Program-made: the position numbers and the translations under genes
In this document: one piece after another, positions 1-11,078 of the stretch
Layout: every line of letters starts with the position of its first letter
Numbering within the stretch: the stretch's first letter is position 1
Assembly (NCBI GenBank): GCA_963798195.1
Contig: CAWCSF010000006.1
Coordinates: forward strand, 310,001 to 374,000
From: CAVSRC01 sp963798195
Lineage (GTDB): Bacteria > Pseudomonadota > Alphaproteobacteria > Rhizobiales > Kaistiaceae
Direction of reading: 5' to 3'
DNA: 64,000 nt
Notes under the pieces: model-generated
What the model was told of the DNA's origin: nothing
What the model saw: only the letters and a program-made list of their open reading frames with translations
Database searches by the model: none

Positions 1-1
1 G

Positions 2-1378
2 GTGAACTATCGCCTGCGCGACTGGGGTGTATCGCGCCAGCGCTACTGGGGCTGTCCCATTCCCGTGATCCACTGCCCCGACCACGGGCCAGTGCCGGTG
101 CCAGACAAGGACCTGCCCGTCCGGTTGCCCGAAGACGTGACGCTCGACAAGCCCGGGAATCCGCTCGACCGGCACCCGACATGGAAGCATGTCGCCTGTC
201 CCGTCTGTGGCAAGCCGGCGACGCGCGAGACCGACACCATGGATACGTTCGTCGACTCGTCCTGGTATTTCGTCCGCTTCACCGCGCCCCACGCCAGCAC
301 GCCGACAGAGCGCGCCGCCGCCGACGGGTGGCTGCCGGTCAACCAGTATATCGGCGGCATAGAGCACGCGATCCTGCACCTGCTCTACTCGCGCTTCTTC
401 GCGCGCGCGATGAAGGCGACGGGCCATATCGGTATCGATGAACCGTTCGATGGAATGTTCACGCAGGGCATGGTCGTCCACGAGACTTATCGCGCCGGCG
501 GCGAAGGCGGGAACGGCCACTGGCTGTCGCCGGCCGAAGTCCGCATCGAGGGTGACGGCGACGACCGAAGGGCCGTCGAGATCGCCACCGGCAATGCAGT
601 CGATATCGGCGGCATCGAGAAGATGTCGAAGTCGAAGCGCAATACTGTCGACCCGAGCGAGATCATGGAGAGCTACGGCGCCGACACGGCGCGCTGGTTC
701 ATGCTGTCCGACTCGCCGCCCGACCGCGACGTCATCTGGACCGAGGAGAGTGTCGCCGGTGCGGCGCGTTTCGTGCAGCGTGTCTGGCGTCTTGTCGGTG
801 AGGCGATGGCCCAACCGGCCGTCCCACCGGCGGGTTCGGCGGTGTTGAAGGAAGCCAGCGAGGATGCGACGGCGCTGCGCAAGATCGCGCACCGCGCACT
901 GGCCTCCGTCGAGGACAGCATCCGCGGCATCCGCTTCAACGTGGCCGTGGCCAAGATCTACGAGCTCGCCAACGCCATCGCGTCCGCGCTGACGCTGCTG
1001 CCGCAGCAGCAAACGGCTGCCGCCGACCGGGCGCTCGGCGCGGCGGTTCGCGAATCACTGGAAATGTTGGTCCATATGCTCGCACCGATGATGCCGCACC
1101 TGGCCGAAGAGTGCTGGGCCGCGCTCGGCCACAGCGGCATCGTGGCGACCCGGCAATGGCCGGAGGTCGACGGCAGCCTGCTGGTTGAGGACACGATTAC
1201 ACTGCCCGTTCAGGTAAACGGGCGGAAGCGCGGCGAATTGACAATCGCCACCGACGCGTCACAAGTTGAGGTCGAGACGGCAACGCTGGCGCTTGAGGCG
1301 ATCCAGCGGGCGCTGGATGGGCAAAAACCGCGGAAAATCGTGGTCGTACCGAAGAGGATCGTCAATGTTGTCATCTGA
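2..1378 (+). CDS. leuS: Leucyl-tRNA synthetase, C-terminal 458 codons (partial)
   Basis: This is the 3' part of leucyl-tRNA synthetase, the cytosolic class Ia enzyme that charges tRNA-Leu. The reading frame is open at the left window edge, so the first GTG is not a start. Visible parts are the SRQRYWGCPIP motif of the catalytic domain, zinc-type cysteine pairs (HCPDHG, CPVCGKP), the MDTFVDSSWY motif and the KMSKS ATP-binding loop (about nt 619-633), followed by the anticodon-binding helical domain and the C-terminal extension. The leuS stop lies 14 nt inside lptE, so the two are probably translationally coupled, as is usual for leuS-lptE-holA. No anomaly was seen. Confidence 0.97.
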   Translation: MNYRLRDWGVSRQRYWGCPIPVIHCPDHGPVPVPDKDLPVRLPEDVTLDKPGNPLDRHPTWKHVACPVCGKPATRETDTMDTFVDSSWYFVRFTAPHASTPTERAAADGWLPVNQYIGGIEHAILHLLYSRFFARAMKATGHIGIDEPFDGMFTQGMVVHETYRAGGEGGNGHWLSPAEVRIEGDGDDRRAVEIATGNAVDIGGIEKMSKSKRNTVDPSEIMESYGADTARWFMLSDSPPDRDVIWTEESVAGAARFVQRVWRLVGEAMAQPAVPPAGSAVLKEASEDATALRKIAHRALASVEDSIRGIRFNVAVAKIYELANAIASALTLLPQQQTAAADRALGAAVRESLEMLVHMLAPMMPHLAEECWAALGHSGIVATRQWPEVDGSLLVEDTITLPVQVNGRKRGELTIATDASQVEVETATLALEAIQRALDGQKPRKIVVVPKRIVNVVI

Positions 1379-1913
1379 CCGCAGGCGATCGCGCGGCGGC
1401 CTGAGGGCGTTCGGCCTTCTTCCGCTTGTTGCTCTGGTAGCAGCCGCCCTCACAGCTTGCACGGTGCAGCCGCTTTACGCCCCCACGGCCGCCGGAACCT
1501 CGGTCGTCGCCTCGATCGGATCGATCTACATCGAGGACGCCGACACCCGGTTGGCGCAGGAAGTCCGCAACAAGCTCATCTTCAACCTGAACGGTGGCGC
1601 CGGCCAACCGGACAATCCCGCCTACCGCATGCGCCTGATCGTGACCGCCGCCGAGACGGCGCTCGGCGTCACCACCTTCGAGACGGCGCCTGCCTATTCG
1701 ATCACGGTCGCCGCAACCTACGAGATCACCTTGGCGGCAACGGGCAAGATCGTCCTGCGCAGCACGGCTCGCAGCACCGCCTCGTTCGATCGCGTCAATC
1801 AGGTCTACGCCAACACGCGCGCTCGGCTCGACGCCGAGAATCGCGCCGCCGCCCTCGTTGCCGACGAGATCCGCATTCGACTTTCCGCCGCGGCGGCCAA
1901 GGGCACGATCTAG
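1365..1913 (+). CDS. lptE: LPS-assembly lipoprotein LptE
   Basis: Outer-membrane lipoprotein predicted to plug the LptD translocon that inserts lipopolysaccharide. The 182-residue product starts with a basic n-region and a hydrophobic core and has a lipobox ending at Cys32 (LTAC). The body is the small LptE/DUF fold of alphaproteobacteria with QPLYAP right after the lipobox. I chose the ATG at 1365 because it gives a proper signal sequence; the frame is open further upstream inside leuS. It overlaps the leuS end and is followed 29 nt later by holA. The assignment rests on lipobox, size and the conserved leuS-lptE-holA order, since LptE is weakly conserved in sequence. Confidence 0.85.
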   Translation: MLSSDRRRSRGGLRAFGLLPLVALVAAALTACTVQPLYAPTAAGTSVVASIGSIYIEDADTRLAQEVRNKLIFNLNGGAGQPDNPAYRMRLIVTAAETALGVTTFETAPAYSITVAATYEITLAATGKIVLRSTARSTASFDRVNQVYANTRARLDAENRAAALVADEIRIRLSAAAAKGTI

Positions 1914-1942
1914 CGGGACCGCCACGGCGGCGATAGCGAGCA

Positions 1943-2974
1943 GTGCAGATCAAGCCGGCCGATGCCGATCGTTTTCTTTCGCGGCCCGATCCCGCCATTC
2001 GCGTCATTCTGATTTACGGCAGCGACGAAGGGCTTGTCGCCGAGCGCGCTCAGCGGTTCGCCGAAGCCGTGATCGGCAAGAGCGACGATCCCTTCGCCCG
2101 CGTCCGGATGGAATCCTCGGCCATCGCCGACGATCCCGCACGGCTGGCCGACGAGGCCCATGCGGTGCCGCTCTTCGGCGGTCAGCGTATCATCTTGGTG
2201 CGCCTCTCGGGCCCCCGCCCGATCCAGTCGGCCGTTGAGATGGTGCTGGCTTCGCCGCCAGTGGATTCGTGGATCGTCATCGTGGCCGGCGAGCAGCGCA
2301 AGGGCTCGGGCCTGCGGCGCATCTGCGAGAACAGCAAGGTCGCCGCGGCGATCGCCTGCTACTCGGACAGCGGCCGCGACCTCGACCGCATCATCGACGA
2401 GGAGACACGCGGGAGCGCGCTGGCGATCACGGCCGATGCGCGGGCTGCGCTGAAGGATCTGCTCGGCGCAGATCGCATGGTGAGTCGCTCGGAGGTCGCC
2501 AAGCTCTGCCTCTATGCAGCCGACGCCGGGACCATCGCCATCGATCACGTTCGCGCGGTGATCGGCGATGCCGCGGCCTTCGCGATGGATGAGGTCATCG
2601 ACGCCGCCGCGATCGGCGACGCGACCTCGGTCGATAGGACTTATCACCGGCTGCTCGCCGCGGGCACGCCGGGCTCCGTTATCGTCGGCGCCGCGGTGCG
2701 CCACTTCAATTTCCTGCAGAAGGCGCGCGCGGCGTTTGATGATGGCGGCTCGACCGACACGATCGTTTCACGCGCGAGCCCGCCGGTCTTTTACCAGCGG
2801 CGCGACGCGGTCACGCGACAGATCGGGTCGTGGTCGCCGGGCGCGATCGACAATGCGCTGACGCGGCTCGACCGCGCGCTGATGGAAAGCCGACTCAATC
2901 GCACGATCGAGAACGAGGTCGTTGGCCAGGCGCTGCACTCGGTTGCCGCGATGGCCCCGCGCGCGCGGCGCTAA
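1943..2974 (+). CDS. holA: DNA polymerase III subunit delta
   Basis: Delta subunit of the clamp-loader complex, which opens the beta sliding clamp. The 343-residue product begins at GTG 1943 and shows the N-terminal YGSDEGLVAERA segment typical of HolA, a P-loop-less AAA-like module, and C-terminal helical clamp-loader collar sequence including the AAxxRHFNFLQKAR stretch. It follows lptE by 29 nt. Its TAA stop overlaps the TAG-side end of the convergent parB gene by 4 nt, so there is no room for a terminator between them. The family is divergent, but length and neighbours agree. Confidence 0.9.
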   Translation: MQIKPADADRFLSRPDPAIRVILIYGSDEGLVAERAQRFAEAVIGKSDDPFARVRMESSAIADDPARLADEAHAVPLFGGQRIILVRLSGPRPIQSAVEMVLASPPVDSWIVIVAGEQRKGSGLRRICENSKVAAAIACYSDSGRDLDRIIDEETRGSALAITADARAALKDLLGADRMVSRSEVAKLCLYAADAGTIAIDHVRAVIGDAAAFAMDEVIDAAAIGDATSVDRTYHRLLAAGTPGSVIVGAAVRHFNFLQKARAAFDDGGSTDTIVSRASPPVFYQRRDAVTRQIGSWSPGAIDNALTRLDRALMESRLNRTIENEVVGQALHSVAAMAPRARR

Positions 2975-3852
2975 CCGCGCAGGCGGCGACAGACGTCGTC
3001 GAGCTGTTCGAGCGTCTTGTAGCTGACCGTCACCTTGCCGCCATTGCCGCGGTGGTCGATGACCACAGCCAGGCCGAGCCGGTCGGACAGCGTCTTCTCG
3101 AGTGCGCGGGTGTCGGCATCCTTGGCCCGTTTCTTTCCGCCGCTGCCCTTCTTGCGCCCCTCGCCTTCCCCAATCGCTTCGACGTCGCGAACGCTCAGGC
3201 CGGCTTCGACGATGCGGCGCGCCGCGGCAGCGGGATCGTCGAGCGTGACCAGAGCGCGCGCATGGCCGGCAGTCAGCTTGCCGTCGCGGAGGTAGGTCTG
3301 CACCTCCTCCGGCAGCTTCATCAGCCGCAGTGTGTTGGCGATGTGCGAGCGGCTCTTGCCGATCACATCGGCGAGCTCCGACTGGCTGTAGCTGTATTCG
3401 TCGATGAGCTGCTGGTAGCCGACCGCCTCCTCGAGAGCGTTCAGGTCCTGCCGCTGCACGTTCTCGATGATGGCGAGTTCGAGCGCTTCCTTGTCGGTCA
3501 GCTCGCGCACCACCACCGGCACATCGTGCAACCCGGCTTTCTGCGCGGCGCGCCACCGGCGCTCGCCAGCGACGATCTCGAAGGTATCGGTTTGGCCAGC
3601 CAAGGGCCGGACCAGGATCGGCTGGACCACACCCTTCTCACGAATCGACGCCGTCAGATCATCGAGGTCCGCCGCGCCGAACGCCTTGCGTGGGTTGCGC
3701 GGGTTTGCGCGCAGGAACGCGAGGGGCAGCCGCCGCTGCGCACGATTGCGATCGTTGGCGGCCGGCGCTTCGGTCGCACCTTCCGTGCCAGCATCGCCAA
3801 TCAACGCGGCGAGCCCGCGGCCTAACCTGTTACGCGCCGCACTATCGGCCAT
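2971..3852 (-). CDS. parB: Chromosome partitioning protein ParB
   Basis: ParB is the CTP-dependent DNA clamp that loads at parS and spreads to build the centromere complex. The 293-residue product has the N-terminal arginine-rich LGRGLAALIGD ParA-interaction peptide, the NPRNPRKAF segment, the GERRWRAA and ENVQRQDLNALEEA boxes of the CTP-binding domain, a helix-turn-helix around GKSRSHIANTLRLMKLP and a C-terminal dimerisation domain ending in CRRLRG. A Lys-rich linker (residues about 225-245) separates the DNA-binding and dimer domains. It lies downstream of parA on the same strand with a 45 nt gap. Two parS sites lie upstream, in rsmG and beside mnmG. Confidence 0.97.
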   Translation of the reverse strand: MADSAARNRLGRGLAALIGDAGTEGATEAPAANDRNRAQRRLPLAFLRANPRNPRKAFGAADLDDLTASIREKGVVQPILVRPLAGQTDTFEIVAGERRWRAAQKAGLHDVPVVVRELTDKEALELAIIENVQRQDLNALEEAVGYQQLIDEYSYSQSELADVIGKSRSHIANTLRLMKLPEEVQTYLRDGKLTAGHARALVTLDDPAAAARRIVEAGLSVRDVEAIGEGEGRKKGSGGKKRAKDADTRALEKTLSDRLGLAVVIDHRGNGGKVTVSYKTLEQLDDVCRRLRG

Positions 3853-3897
3853 TCATGTCTCCATCCGTCGCGAAAATTGTTCCGTTATCGAATCGAA

Positions 3898-4714
3898 TCA
3901 TGCGGCGCGCAGCATGCGTTCGCGCTGAATGATTTCGGCCGCAAGTTTGAGATAGGCTTGGCTGCCGGCGCTTTTGAAGTCGTACAGGAGTACCGGTTTG
4001 CCGAACGACGGCGCTTCCGACACCCGCACGTTGCGCGGGATGATCGTCTCATAGACGGCAGCGCCCATATGGGCGCGCACGTCGGCAACGACCTGGCCCG
4101 AAAGGTTGTTGCGGCTGTCGTACATCGTCAGGACAATACCATGAATGCTCAACTCTGGGTTGAGCGTCTGTTTGACCTGCTCGACCGTCTGCAGAAGCTG
4201 GCTGAGCCCCTCCAGGGCGAAGAACTCACATTGTAACGGCACCAGAATGGAGTGTGACGCAGCCATTGCGTTGATGGTCAGCAGGTTCAGCGACGGCGGA
4301 CAATCTACCAACACGTAAGTGTAGTTTCGGGGGCGACTCGAATCGTTCTCGCCGTTTCCGAACAGCGCCGTGCGAAGCCGATAGGCGCGGTCCTGCCGGC
4401 CGGCGATCTCCAGCTCCACTCCGAGCAGATCCATCGTCGAGGGTGCGACGGCGACCCGCGGCACCGCCGTCGGCACGGCGGTCTCGGCGAGCGTCGCCGA
4501 GCCGACCATCAGATCGTAGGTCGAGATCGACGCGGCTCTTGCGATCGATCCCCAGGCCCGTCGACGCGTTACCCTGCGGGTCGAGGTCGATGATCAGCAC
4601 CTCCTCGCCGATCGCAGCCAGCGCCGTGCCGAGATTAATCGCAGTCGTCGTCTTGCCGACCCCACCCTTCTGGTTGGCCAGCGCGATGACGCGAGGAGAT
4701 TTCGGCAGGCTCAT
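3898..4714 (-). CDS. parA: Chromosome partitioning ATPase ParA (one +1 frameshift)
   Basis: Deviant Walker ATPase that forms the gradient pulling ParB-parS complexes. The N-terminal frame has the KGGVGKTTT Walker A motif at about residues 16-24 and DLDPQGNAST; the second frame has VDCPPSLNLLT, the QCEFFALEG loop and the normal C-terminus. The frame changes near 4531, where one extra base follows the Arg codon of DRKSR; skipping it joins to STYDLMVG and gives 271 residues, a normal length. In-frame decay of a gene needed for chromosome segregation is unlikely, so I read this as an inserted base in the sequence. It sits downstream of rsmG with an 18 nt gap and upstream of parB. Confidence 0.93.
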
Positions 4715-4732
4715 CGGTCCGTTTACCGATCC

Positions 4733-5392
4733 TTAACCATGGTGGCTCGCCTTGCGGCGGAGGTGAGAGACGTCGAGAATCATGCCGCCCTCGCCGACTC
4801 GACTGACATGTTTTACCAGATCGAAATCCCAAGATTGAGTGGCTTCGGAGATTTCCCGTACGAAATCTTGTCCCTTGTGGAAGGCGGCCGGGACGCCTGC
4901 GCTCATGAGCGGCTCGGCCAGGCCCAGCAAAACGGACAGCGATGCAAGGGCGCGGGCGCTGATGCGATCGACCGGCTCGGTCCATTCCGACAGCACCGCT
5001 TCGGCCCGCCCCTCATGGACGGCCGCCGGCGCCCCCGTCTCCCGAATTGCCTGACGCAGGAACGCGCACTTTCGTCGGTTGCTCTCGACCAGGTGGACCT
5101 TTGCCCCTGGCGCCCCGGTGAGGAGGATTGCGACAATCAACCCCGGCAAGCCGGCCCCACTGCCGAGGTCCAGCCATCGGCGCGCTTCGGGATAGAGAGC
5201 GACCAGTTGGGCGCTGTCGGCGACATGACGCCGCCAGACATCGCCCAACGTCGCCGCGGATACGAGATTGTCGGCCTTTTGCCACTTCCGCAGGAGTGCG
5301 ACATATGCCGCGAGCCGCTCACCTGTTTCACGTGAAACCGGTGTGATAGCCGCGACCGCGGATGGACCCGCCTCCGTCTCCGGAGTGGTCAC
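4733..5392 (-). CDS. rsmG: 16S rRNA (guanine527-N7)-methyltransferase RsmG
   Basis: SAM-dependent methyltransferase that modifies G527 (E. coli numbering) of 16S rRNA; also called GidB. The 219-residue product shows motif I as LDLGSGAGLPG, the RKCAFLRQ segment and the AEAVLSEW region. The start is GTG at 5392, which overlaps the mnmG stop as GTGA, so translation is coupled. A parS site is embedded in the coding sequence and is read as VSRETGERL near the N-terminus. The gene sits in the mnmE-mnmG-rsmG-parA-parB order seen around many bacterial origins. Confidence 0.95.
   Translation of the reverse strand: MTTPETEAGPSAVAAITPVSRETGERLAAYVALLRKWQKADNLVSAATLGDVWRRHVADSAQLVALYPEARRWLDLGSGAGLPGLIVAILLTGAPGAKVHLVESNRRKCAFLRQAIRETGAPAAVHEGRAEAVLSEWTEPVDRISARALASLSVLLGLAEPLMSAGVPAAFHKGQDFVREISEATQSWDFDLVKHVSRVGEGGMILDVSHLRRKASHHG
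5324..5339. promoter_or_regulatory. parS centromere site 1, inside rsmG
   Basis: The 16-mer TGTTTCACGTGAAACC matches the bacterial parS consensus (TGTTTCACGTGAAACA) at 15 of 16 positions and is a near-perfect palindrome. It encodes part of the rsmG N-terminus. It lies about 0.6 kb from parA and about 11 kb from the proposed oriC. ParB from the nearby gene is the expected ligand. Confidence 0.93.
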
Positions 5393-7263
5393 GCGGCCTT
5401 GCGCCCGCGGTGCCGCTTGATACCCGCCAGGAGCAGCGTCAAAGCCGCCGGCGTCATGCCCTCGATCCGCGCCGCCTGGCCCAACGTTACCGGCCGCACC
5501 GCTTCAAGCTTCTCCTGCAGCTCCCGCGAGAGACCCGCAAGGCCTCGGATCTCGAGCTCATCGGGAATCGCGACGCCCTCATCTTCGCGGAGGCTCGCCA
5601 TGTCGGCGCTCTGCCGATCCAGGTAAACGGAATAGCGCGCCTCAATCTCGATCTGTTCGGCTACGAATCGATCGATGCTGCGAAGCTCGGGCCACGCCTG
5701 CTCCAGTCGCACCATGTCGATACCGGGATAGGCCAGCAGTTCGTATGCAGACCGTCGCAATCCGTCTCGATTCAAGTGAATCCCGTATCCCTCTGCAGCG
5801 TTGGGCGTCATTGACAAGCCCCGCGTCAACGCACGCGCCTTGTCCAGCGCCTCAGCCTTCGTCGCATACGCCCTGGTGCGCTCCGTCCCAACCACACCCA
5901 GCGAAACCCCTAATGGCGTGAGCCGCTGATCTGCATTGTCCGCCCGCAGAGACAGCCGGTACTCCGCCCGCGAGGTAAACATCCGGTACGGCTCGGTGAC
6001 CCCCGCAGTAATCAGGTCGTCCACCATGACGCCAAGATACCCTTCCGCCCGACCAACGCTGACGCCCGCATTTCCAGCGGCCAGCCGCGCAGCATTGAGG
6101 CCCGCCAGAAGGCCCTGTGCCCCCGCTTCCTCGTAACCCGTCGTGCCATTGATCTGGCCCGCCAGGAACAACCCAGCCAAACGCTTCGTCTCCAGCGTCG
6201 GCCGCAGCTCCCGCGGATCTATGTGGTCGTACTCGATTGCGTAGCCCGGTCGCTTGATCGCGGCCTTCTCCAACCCCGGGATGGACCTCACCAGCTCTTG
6301 CTGGACCTCTTCCGGCAACGCGGTGGAAATCCCGTTTGGATAGATCGTGTCGTCATCAAGCCCTTCCGGCTCGAGGAACACCTGGTGCCCGTCCCGATCC
6401 CCAAACCGAACAATCTTGTCCTCGATGCTCGGGCAATAGCGCGGTCCGCGGCTATGGATGCCGCCCGAATACATCGGCGAACGGCCGATATTGGCCCGGA
6501 TCACCGCATGCGTCCGCCCCGTCGTCCGTGTTATGTGGCAATCCACCTGAGGCGTCGATATCTCACGCGTCATTGTCGAAAACGGCTCAGGCAATTCGTC
6601 ACCCGGCTGCCGCTCCAGACCAGCCCAGTCGATCGTCCGTCCGTCAAGCCGGGGAGGGGTTCCCGTCTTCAGGCGCCCCATCCGGAAACCAGCCGCCTCC
6701 AGCGTCTTCGCCAAACCTACCGCCGGGGCCTCACCAACACGTCCGGCTGGTATCGTCTTCTCGCCAATGTGGATCACTCCCCGGAGGAACGTCCCCGTGG
6801 TGATGACCACCGCACCCGCAGAAAGGGCAAGCCCATCGGCGAGCACCACGCCGCCGACCCGACCATCGCGCACCACCAGGTCGATCACCTCTTGTTCAAC
6901 GACGTGCAGCCCCTGCTGCTCCCGCAGAAGCCCCTGCACCGCATCGCGGTACAGTTTCCGATCGGCCTGCGCCCGCGGGCCACGAACCGCCGGCCCTTTC
7001 CGCCGATTCAACACCCGAAACTGGATACCGGCGCGATCCGCCGCCACGCCCATGATGCCGTCCAGGGCATCGATCTCCCGCACCAGGTGCCCCTTGCCGA
7101 GACCGCCTATCGCCGGGTTGCAGGACATCGCTCCGACGGTCGCAAACGACTGCGTCACGAGCGCCGTGCGCGCACCCCCGCGTGCCGCGGCAGCGGCAGC
7201 CTCAGTGCCGGCATGGCCGCCGCCCACCACAACCACGTCGTACCTGTGATCCCGTGTCGTCAT
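5389..7263 (-). CDS. mnmG: tRNA uridine-5-carboxymethylaminomethyl modification enzyme MnmG
   Basis: FAD-dependent partner of MnmE that installs the (carboxymethyl)aminomethyl group on wobble U34 of several tRNAs. The 624-residue product starts at ATG 7263 (MTTRDHRYDVVVVGGGHAG), with the Rossmann GGGHAG dinucleotide-binding motif, the CNPAIGGLGKGHLVREIDALDG signature, the GLFLAGQINGTTGYEEA signature and the C-terminal MnmE-binding helical domain. The frame is open 42 nt further upstream, but the MTTRD start gives the family's usual N-terminus. The stop overlaps the rsmG start by 4 nt. The gap to mnmE (7264-7328) carries the second parS site. Confidence 0.97.
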   Translation of the reverse strand: MTTRDHRYDVVVVGGGHAGTEAAAAAARGGARTALVTQSFATVGAMSCNPAIGGLGKGHLVREIDALDGIMGVAADRAGIQFRVLNRRKGPAVRGPRAQADRKLYRDAVQGLLREQQGLHVVEQEVIDLVVRDGRVGGVVLADGLALSAGAVVITTGTFLRGVIHIGEKTIPAGRVGEAPAVGLAKTLEAAGFRMGRLKTGTPPRLDGRTIDWAGLERQPGDELPEPFSTMTREISTPQVDCHITRTTGRTHAVIRANIGRSPMYSGGIHSRGPRYCPSIEDKIVRFGDRDGHQVFLEPEGLDDDTIYPNGISTALPEEVQQELVRSIPGLEKAAIKRPGYAIEYDHIDPRELRPTLETKRLAGLFLAGQINGTTGYEEAGAQGLLAGLNAARLAAGNAGVSVGRAEGYLGVMVDDLITAGVTEPYRMFTSRAEYRLSLRADNADQRLTPLGVSLGVVGTERTRAYATKAEALDKARALTRGLSMTPNAAEGYGIHLNRDGLRRSAYELLAYPGIDMVRLEQAWPELRSIDRFVAEQIEIEARYSVYLDRQSADMASLREDEGVAIPDELEIRGLAGLSRELQEKLEAVRPVTLGQAARIEGMTPAALTLLLAGIKRHRGRKAA

Positions 7264-7307
7264 GGCTCGTCCGTAGCCGACCCCGTGTCGCGCGTCAAAG
7301 CCCACAT

Positions 7308-7323
7308 GGTTTCACGTGAAACA
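7308..7323. promoter_or_regulatory. parS centromere site 2, between mnmG and mnmE
   Basis: GGTTTCACGTGAAACA contains the full 14-bp palindromic core GTTTCACGTGAAAC of parS. It lies in the 65-nt gap between the mnmE stop and the mnmG start, 2 kb from the other parS site and about 9 kb from the proposed origin. Paired or clustered parS sites near the origin are common in alphaproteobacteria. Confidence 0.93.
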
Positions 7324-7328
7324 CGGGC

Positions 7329-8657
7329 CTACTTCCCAATACAGAAATCGCGAAAGATGACATCAAGCAGATCCTCGACGCCGATGCGTCCGGTGACGCG
7401 GGCGAGGGCGTCCCCGGCGCGGCGAAGATCCTCCGCCCGCAGTTCGATCGGCCGCTCGGGGTAATCGACCGCTTCGCCAATAGCCGCAGCGGAGGCGGCG
7501 AGCGCAGTCCGATGCCGCTCGCGCGTCACCACGGACGACTCCGCCCCGGCCAGGTCTCGCCCGATCCGCCGCGCAAGCTCGACAACCAGCACATCCACGC
7601 CGGCGCCGGACACCGTGGAGATCGCATGGTCGAAACCGCCGGCAAGTCGCGCTCGTTCTGAGTCCGAATCGATCAAGTCGATCTTTGTCGCCACACGGAT
7701 CATCGGCACCGAAAGGGCAGGGGGCGCGACGGCCGGCCCCGCCACCTCCGACAGCCACAAAATCAAGTCAGCGCGTTCCGCACGCGCCTCGGCGCGTCGA
7801 ATGCCTTCGCGCTCCACCAACCCCTCGGCCGCGCGTAGCCCCGCCGTGTCCACCAGCATCGCGGCATAACCGTCGAGATCTAGGCGCACCTCGATCAGAT
7901 CCCGCGTCGTCCCTGGCTCAGGCGTCACGATCGCCACGTCCCGCCGCGCTATCGCATTGATAAGACTCGACTTTCCAGCATTTGGCGGACCCAGCACGAC
8001 AATTTCGACCCCATCCCGGATGCGCTCACCGCGCCGGTCATCCAAAAGGTTAACAATTTCTTTACGCACGGAGTCGGCCAGCGCCCATGCTTCGTCACTG
8101 ACCGATCCCGGCACGTCCTCCTCGTCGGAAAAATCCAGTTCGGCCTCGATCAGCGCCCGCGCCCGCACAAGCCGCTCTCTCCACGCATCGTAGGCGGCCC
8201 CCAGCGTTCCGCCGGCTTCGCGCAGCGCCTGCCGCCGCTGCGCTTCGGTTTCAGCCACCACCAGATCCGCGAGACCCTCGACCTGCGTCAGATCGAGCCG
8301 CTCGTTCCCGAATGCCCGCCGGGTAAACTCGCCGGCCTCCGCCGGTCGAAAACCCGGCAACTCTCCCAGCGCATCGAGAATCCCGGATATGACCGCCCGG
8401 CCGCCATGAACGTGCAACTCCGCCATATCCTCACCAGTGAAACTCTCCGGCGCGGGGAAGAAAAGCACCAGCCCGCGGTCAAGCGTTTCGCCGGCCGCGT
8501 TCCTGATAGACCGCAGGCGAGCCCTACGTGGTTCCGGAATCGAATCGAGAAGCGTGCCGAGCCCGAAACGAACCCGTGGCCCGCTTAACCGTATGATCGC
8601 CACACCCGCCGGCGGCGGCCCGCTCGAGAGCGCGAAGATCGTGTCGCCAGACCCCAT
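7329..8657 (-). CDS. mnmE: tRNA modification GTPase MnmE
   Basis: GTPase that works with MnmG on wobble uridine modification of tRNA. The 442-residue product has an N-terminal tetrahydrofolate-binding domain (DTIFALSSGPPPAGVAIIRLSGP), an inserted G domain with G1 GPPNAGKSSLINA, G3 DTAGLR and G4 TKID, and the invariant C-terminal CIGK whose cysteine acts in catalysis. The start at ATG 8657 places the conserved DTIFALSS at residue 4; the frame is open to 8690. In related genomes rho usually precedes mnmE directly, but here a four-gene block lies between them. Confidence 0.95.
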   Translation of the reverse strand: MGSGDTIFALSSGPPPAGVAIIRLSGPRVRFGLGTLLDSIPEPRRARLRSIRNAAGETLDRGLVLFFPAPESFTGEDMAELHVHGGRAVISGILDALGELPGFRPAEAGEFTRRAFGNERLDLTQVEGLADLVVAETEAQRRQALREAGGTLGAAYDAWRERLVRARALIEAELDFSDEEDVPGSVSDEAWALADSVRKEIVNLLDDRRGERIRDGVEIVVLGPPNAGKSSLINAIARRDVAIVTPEPGTTRDLIEVRLDLDGYAAMLVDTAGLRAAEGLVEREGIRRAEARAERADLILWLSEVAGPAVAPPALSVPMIRVATKIDLIDSDSERARLAGGFDHAISTVSGAGVDVLVVELARRIGRDLAGAESSVVTRERHRTALAASAAAIGEAVDYPERPIELRAEDLRRAGDALARVTGRIGVEDLLDVIFRDFCIGK

Positions 8658-8725
8658 ACGCAAACCACCCTGTCGCCAACACCCCGGCACGCCCTAGACT
8701 ACCCGTGCCTGCCACCCGGATCGTC

Positions 8726-10720
<1,995 letters not shown>

Positions 10721-10786
10721 GCTCAATCACCTTGGAACCAGACCCCGCTCCGATGCGTTTTCCCTCAACACCGGAGGACCATCATC

Positions 10787-11005
10787 ATGAAGACGGACAA
10801 GGAAAAGGCCGAGGAAGTCCTGAAGAAACGCCGGTTGGCCGCCAAGGGCATCGAAGAACGCAAGGACGGCAAGCCGATCGACCCGATGAAGGACGTCGGC
10901 AAGCTCACCATCGACAACGACGCCGACCGCCCGGAATCCGAGGAAGAGAAACAACAAGACATCAACGACCGCGGTCTGGCGATCGGGCTCGGCCTGAAAC
11001 GCTGA
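10787..11005 (+). CDS. Small highly charged protein of unknown function
   Basis: A 72-residue product, very rich in Lys, Glu, Asp and Arg, with no hydrophobic stretch, signal or cysteine. A good ribosome-binding site (CCGGAGGACC, nt 10771-10780) lies 6 nt before the ATG. The N-terminal half (KEKAEEVLKKRRLAAKG) should form an amphipathic helix; the C-terminus INDRGLAIGLGLKR is more ordered in composition. It stands between the DUF255 gene and the DUF2254 gene, on the same strand, with 66 and 73 nt gaps. I do not recognise a family. Codon use looks like its neighbours. Confidence 0.7.
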   Translation: MKTDKEKAEEVLKKRRLAAKGIEERKDGKPIDPMKDVGKLTIDNDADRPESEEEKQQDINDRGLAIGLGLKR

Positions 11006-11078
11006 GGCCATTGCAACCGCCCGCGCGGCCGCAGACTGACCGTACTTCCTGCAAGAGTGTCGATGCTGGTGCGCTCCC

